Part shown: in pieces, positions 33,779 to 39,133 of the stretch
Layout: the number at the start of each line of letters is the position of its first letter
How positions within the stretch are numbered: the stretch's first letter is position 1
Notes under the pieces: model-generated
Seen by the model: only the letters and a program-made list of their open reading frames with translations
Database searches by the model: none
What the model was told of the DNA's origin: nothing
Program-made: the position numbers and the translations under genes
Assembly: GCA_964550565.1 (NCBI GenBank)
Contig: CAZKAI010000033.1
Coordinates: 1-39,133 of the forward strand
DNA from: Anaeroglomus sp964550565
GTDB taxonomy: Bacteria; Planctomycetota; Phycisphaerae; Sedimentisphaerales; Anaerohalosphaeraceae
Direction of reading: 5' to 3'
DNA length: 39,133 bases

Positions 33779-35488
33779 GTGGCGCGAGGAAACGATTATT
33801 CGATAGTCCTGACCGGCCAGGCCGGCATGGGTGTCCAGACGGTCGAACAGCTTTTGATGCAGGTCTTCAAGCTGGCCGGCTTTCACATTTTCGCAACCAA
33901 GGAATACATGTCGCGCGTCCGCGGCGGCATGAATTCGACGTTGATTCGGGTCGGTGCCAAGCCCGTCCGGGCCTGCGTGGACCGCATCGACATCCTGATA
34001 CCCCTCAATAAAGGCGGCATCCGGCACGTCGAAAAGCGGCTGTCCCCCGACACCCTGATTCTCGCCGAAAAGGAAATCTTCGAGGACCGGGCTGATTTTG
34101 GCCAATTGAACTTAATTGACATCCCCTTTACCCAGATTGCCACAGGCCTTGGCAACAAGATTTATTCGAGCGTTGTTGCCGTCGGGGTGCTTGCGGCCCT
34201 GTTTGAGATCGAGTTGTCGGTGCTGAGCGATTTTATTGCCAAACGCTTTGCCGGCAAAGACGAGGCGATTGTCTCGGGCAACCTGGCCGCCGCGCGGGCG
34301 GGTTTTGAGCACGGCAAACGCATCGCCGCCGAAAAGCATCTGCAATTTCCCCTGCGTCCCGACTATGCCGCGAAAAGCCGCATGCTGGTCAGCGGGGTCG
34401 AAGCCCTCGGCCTGGGGGCTGTTGCCGGCGGATGCAATTTCATCGGCGCCTATCCGATGTCGCCCTCGACGGGGCTGCTGCAATTTCTGGCCAAACATGC
34501 CGACACCTTCGGCGTCGTCGTTGAACAGGCCGAGGATGAGATCGCCGGCATGAATATGGCCATCGGCGCCTGGTATGCCGGGGCTCGAGCTGTCGCCAGT
34601 ACCGCAGGCGGAGGATTTGCCCTGATGACCGAAGGCCTCAGCCTCGCCGGGATGATCGAAAGCCCGCTGGTCGTTCATATCGCCCAGCGTCCCGGGCCTG
34701 CGACCGGCCTGCCCACCCGCACCGAGCAGGGGGATCTCGAGCTGGCCCTCTACGCCGGCCACGGCGATTTCCCCCGTGCGATTCTTGCCCCCGGCAGTGT
34801 CGAGGAGGCCTTTTCGCTGATGCGTCAGGCCTTCGATATGGCCGACAAGACCCAGTCGCCGATCTTTGTGCTTAGCGACCAGTACCTGGTCGATACCTAT
34901 TATACTGTTGAACGATTTGACGTGTCCGGCTGCAAAACCAGCCCGCAGTTCATCAAGTCCTTCCGCGAATACCAGCGGTACGCCCTGACCGACAATGGGC
35001 TGTCTCCCCGTGCTATTCCCGCCTATGGCGATGGCCTGGTTGTTGTCGATAGCGACGAGCACGACCAGCAGGGCCATATCACCGAAGACCTCGACCTGCG
35101 TGTGAAGATGGTCGATAAGCGGCTTAAAAAATTCGCCCTTCTCGAACAGGCCGCCATCGCTCCGACGCTGTGGCCCAACTTGAATTACGCCAAGCTGGTT
35201 ATCTGCTGGGGCTCCACTCAGCCGGTCGTCGAAGAGGCGATTGCCCGCCTGGGCCGTGTCGATGTGGCTATGCTGCACTGCGGACAGGTCTGGCCGATTC
35301 ATCCGGCGGTGGCCGACTACGCCCGCCGCGCCGAAAGCGTCATCTGCATCGAAGGCAGCGCCACCGGCCAGTTCGCCAAACTCCTCAAGCTCCATAAAAA
35401 TATCAAAATCGACCACCAGATACTCAAATACAACGGACTCCAGTTTTCGGTTGAGGAAGTGATGGAAAAGCTGTCGGGGATTATATAG
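33779..35488 (+). CDS. korA: 2-oxoacid:ferredoxin oxidoreductase alpha subunit (gamma-alpha fusion, KorA type)
   Basis: It starts at GTG 33779 with GGAGG at 33769-33773 and encodes 569 residues. Residues 1 to about 180 are the gamma domain (LTGQAGMGVQTVEQLL, MSRVRGGMNSTLIRVG). From about 200 the alpha pyrimidine-binding domain follows (GAYPMSPSTGLLQFL, VEQAEDEIAGMNMAIGA, STAGGGFALMTEGLSLAGM, RPGPATGLPTRTEQGDL), typical of 2-oxoglutarate/2-oxoacid:acceptor oxidoreductase subunit alpha. It needs the TPP-binding beta subunit, encoded not directly downstream but at 39058. The substrate (2-oxoglutarate or another 2-oxoacid) cannot be settled here. Confidence 0.92.
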   Translation: MARGNDYSIVLTGQAGMGVQTVEQLLMQVFKLAGFHIFATKEYMSRVRGGMNSTLIRVGAKPVRACVDRIDILIPLNKGGIRHVEKRLSPDTLILAEKEIFEDRADFGQLNLIDIPFTQIATGLGNKIYSSVVAVGVLAALFEIELSVLSDFIAKRFAGKDEAIVSGNLAAARAGFEHGKRIAAEKHLQFPLRPDYAAKSRMLVSGVEALGLGAVAGGCNFIGAYPMSPSTGLLQFLAKHADTFGVVVEQAEDEIAGMNMAIGAWYAGARAVASTAGGGFALMTEGLSLAGMIESPLVVHIAQRPGPATGLPTRTEQGDLELALYAGHGDFPRAILAPGSVEEAFSLMRQAFDMADKTQSPIFVLSDQYLVDTYYTVERFDVSGCKTSPQFIKSFREYQRYALTDNGLSPRAIPAYGDGLVVVDSDEHDQQGHITEDLDLRVKMVDKRLKKFALLEQAAIAPTLWPNLNYAKLVICWGSTQPVVEEAIARLGRVDVAMLHCGQVWPIHPAVADYARRAESVICIEGSATGQFAKLLKLHKNIKIDHQILKYNGLQFSVEEVMEKLSGII

Positions 35489-35721
35489 GTTGTATAGGGC
35501 AAAATGATGTCGGACAGGAGCATGAACAATTCAATACAAACAGCAGCACGGAGTGCAAGCGACGTGATTTTTGACATTGGCGAAGTCTGGATGAAAAAAA
35601 TGAGTAAAAATATTGGCTACACAGTGTGTAGCTTTTCGGGGTCAGTGACAAATCAAATAGAATCAGCAGAGATCATGAGAATACCAGACGATTATTATAG
35701 GAATAATTTTTAGGAGGGATT
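35489..35721. other. Left end of the inserted AT-rich region, with a short hairpin
   Basis: This spacer follows korA. It contains GCTACAC-agt-GTGTAGC (35616-35632) followed by TTTT, a small terminator-like hairpin. An open frame at 35504-35713 (69 codons) ends in the ribosome site of the next gene. It has no recognisable domain, so I leave it uncalled. Confidence 0.5.
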
Positions 35722-38043
35722 ATGCTAAGGCTGATATATTTATTTGTTGGAGTATTATTTTTATCTCTAGGCTTCACAGGGTTTTGTACTGAAATAAAAG
35801 ATCCAATCGAGGTAAACGGCATAAATCCTATTTCAAACTCGGATAATTTTACAGACACACTAAAAAAAGCAGAGCAGGGCGATGTTGAAGCACAATACAA
35901 TCTAGGGTGGATAATGATAGAAGATAAAGACAAGTCTATCGAATGGTTCAGAAAATCCGCCGAACAGGGGCATGTGAAATCCAAGTGTATTCTGATATCA
36001 ATAAAAGAACCCAATGCTATTACATCTGAAGATAAAAACACAATCGAATTATTGGCTAAAATAGCTAAACAAGGTGAAGCAGATTCGCAATTCATTCTCG
36101 GTATGATGTATAATTATGGCTGCGGTGTGCCGAAAGATACCAAGGAAGGAATCATGTGGCTTACCAAGGCTGCAGAACAAGGTTATGATAAAGCACAAGC
36201 TGAATTGGGTGATGTATATATTGATGGTGAAGGTGTGCCACAAGATTATAAGGAGGCTGCCAAGTGGTATACGAAAGCCGCTGAACAGGGGTATAATAAG
36301 GCGCAATGTAAGCTTGGCGAAATGTATTTATATGGCCAAGGTGTGTCAATAGATGGTAAATCGGCGATCAAATGGTATGAAAAGGCTGCTAAACAAGGTG
36401 ATTATAGCGTAATATACCGTCTGGGCGATATATATGAATCAGGGACGGGCGTGCCGATAGACGGGAAAATGGCGGTGAAGTGGTACACTATGGCTGCTGA
36501 ACATGGAGATCAAAATGCACAATTCCGCCTGGGTTTGATGTATTTTGATGGCCAGCGTGTTTCTAAAGATTATAAGGAAGCGTTTAAGTGGTTTACTAAA
36601 GCCGCTGGGCAGGAATACTATCAGGCACAATACCATCTGGGCTTGATGTATGAGAATGGATGGGGTGTACCGAAAGACTACAAAGAAGCATTCAATTGGT
36701 TTATTAAGGCCGCCGAACAGGGGGATACTAAGTCCCAATACAGTTTGGGTTTGATGTATCTTAATGGTCAGCATGTTCTTAAAGATTATAAGGAAGCGTT
36801 TAAATGGTTTACTAAAGCTGCTGAAAATGGATATGGCGAGGCGCAATACCATCTGGGTTTAATGTATGATAATGGATGGGGCGTACCGAAAGATGAAAAT
36901 GAAGCAGTGAAGTGGTACACTGAGGCAAAGGAGGACAAACAAAGCGTTGCTAAGGCACAATATGAGCTGGGTAGTATGTACTATGAAGGTTACATTATGT
37001 CTCAGGACTATAAAGAAGCATTTAAACTGTTCTCTAAGGCCGCTGAGCAGGGGCATACTGGTGCACAATTCATGATGGGTTGTATGTATTTTCATGGTGA
37101 GGGTGTATTGCAAGATTACGAAATGGCGGTTAAGTGGTTTAAAACAGCCTCTGAGCAGGGACAGGCTGAAGCTCAATGTAATTTCGGTACTATGTATTTG
37201 CTTGGCCAAGGAGTGCCGGAGGATTATATCGAGGCATATAAATGGTTGAATCTTTCTGCGGCACAAGGAAATGAGTTGGCAGCGAAAAAAAGAGAGATTT
37301 TGAAAGAAAAGATGTCTCCGGAACAGATCGCGGAAGCACAACGATTAAGCAGGGAGTTTAAACCGAAAATCCAAGGTCAGTTTGCATCGGATGATCAGAC
37401 TCTCAAAGAGTCAGAAATCAAAGGTAATGGTACGGGATTTTTTATCACAACAGATGGATATCTTCTTACTGCGTATCATGTAATCAATGACGCCTCCAAA
37501 ATTCAAGTCTGGACGGGCAAGGGATTGAGTCCGGCAAAGGTGATTCGTGTGGATTCAGCAAATGATATTGCTCTGTTGAAAGTGGACGGGGCGAGATTTG
37601 AAGCGTTGGCGATCAAATCGAGTCGGGATGCCAAGGTGGGACAAGAGGTTTTTACGCTAGGGTTCCCGAATATCCAACTTCAGGGGACAGAGGCCAAATA
37701 CACGCAGGGAAATATCAGCAGTTTGAGTGGAATTGCCGATGATCCTCGCCTGTTTCAGATCAGTGCTGCAGTACAGCCAGGTAATTCAGGCGGACCACTA
37801 TTGAATGCCGAGGGGCAAGTGGTTGGATTGATTGTTGCCAAGTTAGATGAGATTGCCACGGCCAAAGAAACTGGATCGTTGCCGCAGAATGTCAACTATG
37901 CTCTGAAAAGTTCATTTGTCCTGAGTTTTCTGGAATCAATTCCTGATCTATCAGAAAAGCTTAAGAAGCCAGTGGGTATGAATAAAGCAGAAGCAATTGA
38001 AAGAGCTAAACAAGCGGTGGCAATTATAGTTTGTACGCTGTAA
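35722..38043 (+). CDS. Exported Sel1-repeat protein with C-terminal trypsin-like (HtrA/DegP-type) serine protease
   Basis: This 773-residue protein has a perfect AGGAGG 5 nt upstream. A hydrophobic leader (MLRLIYLFVGVLFLSLGFTG) is followed by about twelve Sel1-type repeats of about 36 residues (residues about 50-520), each with the pattern 'AQ..LG.MY..G.GV..D..EA.KW..KAAEQG'. The C-terminal domain is a complete serine protease with H586 (TAYHVI), D615 (NDIALLKV) and S689 (QPGNSGGPLL). The organisation, adaptor repeats fused to a protease, suggests regulated proteolysis of a bound partner outside the cytoplasm. It is markedly more AT-rich than its korA neighbour. No PDZ domain is visible. Confidence 0.9.
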   Translation: MLRLIYLFVGVLFLSLGFTGFCTEIKDPIEVNGINPISNSDNFTDTLKKAEQGDVEAQYNLGWIMIEDKDKSIEWFRKSAEQGHVKSKCILISIKEPNAITSEDKNTIELLAKIAKQGEADSQFILGMMYNYGCGVPKDTKEGIMWLTKAAEQGYDKAQAELGDVYIDGEGVPQDYKEAAKWYTKAAEQGYNKAQCKLGEMYLYGQGVSIDGKSAIKWYEKAAKQGDYSVIYRLGDIYESGTGVPIDGKMAVKWYTMAAEHGDQNAQFRLGLMYFDGQRVSKDYKEAFKWFTKAAGQEYYQAQYHLGLMYENGWGVPKDYKEAFNWFIKAAEQGDTKSQYSLGLMYLNGQHVLKDYKEAFKWFTKAAENGYGEAQYHLGLMYDNGWGVPKDENEAVKWYTEAKEDKQSVAKAQYELGSMYYEGYIMSQDYKEAFKLFSKAAEQGHTGAQFMMGCMYFHGEGVLQDYEMAVKWFKTASEQGQAEAQCNFGTMYLLGQGVPEDYIEAYKWLNLSAAQGNELAAKKREILKEKMSPEQIAEAQRLSREFKPKIQGQFASDDQTLKESEIKGNGTGFFITTDGYLLTAYHVINDASKIQVWTGKGLSPAKVIRVDSANDIALLKVDGARFEALAIKSSRDAKVGQEVFTLGFPNIQLQGTEAKYTQGNISSLSGIADDPRLFQISAAVQPGNSGGPLLNAEGQVVGLIVAKLDEIATAKETGSLPQNVNYALKSSFVLSFLESIPDLSEKLKKPVGMNKAEAIERAKQAVAIIVCTL

Positions 38044-38066
38044 AAAGAGTGAAGCGGAAGAATAGA

Positions 38067-38690
38067 ATGATAAGACATGGTGTGAAATGTGAGTTATGTA
38101 GGATGTCGTATGTCCAAGAAAATCCGGACGATGTTAGAGAGCATGAAGAATACCATGACAAGGTGGTTAATGGTCTTCCTGTTGTTTCGGCGGAAGCGGA
38201 ATCGGATAGTGTTATATATTTAAGCGACAGCATGAAAATAGTTGTTGTGAAAAAATCTTCATCTGCGAAACAGCAAGGCCAAGCTGAGGAGGTTTTTAGG
38301 TTAGCGAGAAGAGATACGGAATACGATGCAGAGGTGGTTTTTGGTGAAGATGAATTATGTACTCACGTTTTTTTATTACAACGGCAAGAAAGAAATATAG
38401 GTTTATTGATGGTTGAAAAACGAGACAATGTCTCGATAATTTCGTGGTCTGATATTAATTTAGGCAAGAAACCAGAACGGTTACCAAGTCATCCTCCTAT
38501 GTGGAGTATTTGTTTTATTTGGATTCTAAAAAGTTGTCGCGACTGTGACTTGGGAAAAAGTATGATTGGGGCAGCACTTTCGTATCTTCGTGTTGATCTC
38601 GAAAATATTGGATGGTACCCAACGTTCTCAGAAACAGGTGAAAGGTTAGTTCAAAGATGTTGTCCGGATTCTTTTTATATTGTTAAATAA
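38067..38690 (+). CDS. Eco1/ESCO-like acetyltransferase with N-terminal C2H2 zinc finger
   Basis: I chose ATG 38067 (207 residues), which has GGAAG 6 nt upstream; TTG 38031 and GTG 38049 are also open. Residues 8-30 (C8-x2-C11-x14-H26-x3-H30) read C-E-L-C-R-M-S-Y...P-D-D...H-E-E-Y-H. This is the CxxCGMxY..PED..H..xH form of the zinc finger of eukaryotic cohesin acetyltransferases. Residues about 50-115 hold 'KIVVVKK' and 'NIGLLMVEK'. The C-terminus carries 'CFIWILKSCRDCDLGKSMIGAALSYL', 'GWYPTFSETGERLVQRC' and ends 'FYIVK', in the order of the ESCO acetyltransferase domain (RIWV..RR..IA..MI, FS.PT..G...A..Y). The target is unknown. It lies 23 nt after the protease gene. Confidence 0.75.
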   Translation: MIRHGVKCELCRMSYVQENPDDVREHEEYHDKVVNGLPVVSAEAESDSVIYLSDSMKIVVVKKSSSAKQQGQAEEVFRLARRDTEYDAEVVFGEDELCTHVFLLQRQERNIGLLMVEKRDNVSIISWSDINLGKKPERLPSHPPMWSICFIWILKSCRDCDLGKSMIGAALSYLRVDLENIGWYPTFSETGERLVQRCCPDSFYIVK

Positions 38691-38739
38691 TCGGAAGAGG
38701 CTGCGGATTGTAATGATTCTGTGAGTAATTTCTATGATA

Positions 38740-38770
38740 CGATTTAGGCAGTTGACGACTGCCTAAATCG
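38740..38770. repeat. Perfect 13-bp inverted repeat with 5-nt loop
   Basis: CGATTTAGGCAGT (38740-38752), loop TGACG, ACTGCCTAAATCG (38758-38770). There is no T-run after it, so it is not a standard terminator. It could be an operator or part of the end of a mobile unit. Confidence 0.6.
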
Positions 38771-38828
38771 GCGAAGAAGTGTGGATTGCAGAAGTATGTT
38801 ATCAATTTAAATGATTTAAGGAAACAAT

Positions 38829-39026
38829 ATGGGAGAACAATTGCTGACTCCGACGGATGTGACAAAAAAGCTGCGCATTAGCAGGGCCAAGTTTTATCGC
38901 ATAAGAGCTCAATTGGTAGCTCGTGGATTGAAAAAAGTGGTAATTGGATCAAATACAAAATATCTGGAATCAAGTTTAGATCGTCTTATATTAAAATGTG
39001 CAGAAGAAGATAGACCGCTGGTATGA
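38829..39026 (+). CDS. Small excisionase/AlpA-like helix-turn-helix protein
   Basis: This 65-residue protein starts at ATG 38829 with AAGGAAA upstream. 'LLTPTDVTKKLRISRAKFYRIRAQLVARGLKKVVIGSNTKYLESSLDRLI' fits the MerR/AlpA-type winged-helix DNA-binding fold common in excisionases and phage regulators. The wing residues 'VVIGSNTKYLESSLDRLI' match the 'g...rf....l...i' pattern. It may regulate or mobilise the inserted region. It lies directly upstream of the oxidoreductase beta gene and just after the 13-bp inverted repeat. Confidence 0.7.
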   Translation: MGEQLLTPTDVTKKLRISRAKFYRIRAQLVARGLKKVVIGSNTKYLESSLDRLILKCAEEDRPLV

Positions 39027-39057
39027 AATAAAAGCGGAAACAAATCGAGAGGTGACA

Positions 39058-39133
39058 ATGGATACAAAAGCATTTGACATGGGCAATATTGATATCGCGT
39101 GGTGTCCGGGGTGCGGGGACTTTTTGATTTTGA
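39058..39133 (+). CDS. korB: 2-oxoacid:ferredoxin oxidoreductase beta subunit, 5' end only
   Basis: ATG 39058 with GAGAGGTG upstream. The 25 visible codons read MDTKAFDMGNIDIAWCPGCG then DFLIL. The pattern 'aWCPGCG.f.il' is the N-terminal signature of the TPP-binding beta subunit of 2-oxoacid:ferredoxin oxidoreductases. It is the natural partner of korA (33779-35488), but about 3.5 kb of unrelated sequence separates them. The gene continues beyond the window. Confidence 0.85.
   Translation, partial: MDTKAFDMGNIDIAWCPGCGDFLIL

Noticed and set aside
34112..35416. 434-codon reverse-strand open frame
   Set aside because: It is antisense to korA, which has strong family motifs. It is a coding shadow caused by high GC third positions.
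35504..35713. 69-codon open frame after korA
   Set aside because: It has no recognisable domain and ends inside the ribosome site of the Sel1 gene, so I only mention it in the spacer entry.
1..39133. tRNA, rRNA, CRISPR or transposase genes
   Set aside because: I looked for them on both strands and saw no recognisable sequence.

Overview
The window most likely comes from an anaerobic planctomycete, probably near class Phycisphaerae, from a draft or metagenome-assembled genome. This is inferred from family-level recognition only. The clues are two exported quinoprotein-type propellers starting with the 'W-x-x-W-R-G-P-N' motif common in Planctomycetota, a LamG-repeat exported protein, a squalene/hopene-cyclase-like enzyme beside radical SAM and ferredoxin genes, and a ferredoxin-dependent 2-oxoacid oxidoreductase. 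A run of 100 Ns (21358-21457) marks a scaffold join.

Layout. (1) 1-4193: two PQQ-type beta-propeller proteins, the first cut by the window edge, on opposite strands around an AT-rich spacer of about 680 bp. (2) 4217-10763: a tightly packed five-gene operon encoding a 2[4Fe-4S] ferredoxin-like protein, a radical SAM enzyme, a DUF116-polyprenyl diphosphate synthase fusion, a prenyltransferase/squalene-oxidase-repeat protein and a squalene-hopene-cyclase-like protein with an intact DxDD motif. Neighbours overlap by 8-11 nt. I read it as an undescribed anaerobic terpenoid pathway. (3) 10990-12882: an exported protein with two nearly identical LamG domains. (4) 12898-33052: a large surface-polysaccharide locus. 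It holds methyltransferases, a Wzm/Wzt-type ABC exporter, glycosyltransferases (GT4/GT2 chimera, GT2, GT4, GT39-like), two sulfotransferase-like proteins, a WcaJ-type initiating sugar phosphotransferase, and a reverse-strand cysC-cysD-cysN-cysQ set that makes PAPS and removes PAP. No PAPS reductase is present. The simplest reading is a sulfated, possibly methyl-modified exported glycan with its own sulfate-donor supply. (5) 33260-39133: a ferritin-like protein, then the alpha subunit of a 2-oxoacid:ferredoxin oxidoreductase. Its beta subunit begins only at 39058. About 3.5 kb of AT-rich sequence lies between them, carrying a Sel1-repeat/trypsin-like protease, a small protein resembling the eukaryotic cohesin acetyltransferase Eco1/ESCO (zinc finger plus acetyltransferase), and a small helix-turn-helix protein. 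This looks like an insertion into the kor operon.

How the parts work together. CysD/CysN make APS, CysC phosphorylates it to PAPS, the two sulfotransferase-like proteins could transfer sulfate to the glycan, and CysQ hydrolyses the PAP by-product. The WcaJ-like enzyme starts the glycan on a lipid carrier, the glycosyltransferases extend it and the ABC transporter exports it. The terpenoid operon is self-contained, with a polyprenyl synthase making the substrate, two (alpha/alpha)-barrel terpene enzymes, and radical SAM/ferredoxin redox partners.

I saw no tRNA, rRNA, CRISPR array or transposase gene. All functions are assigned by reading motifs, without database searches.
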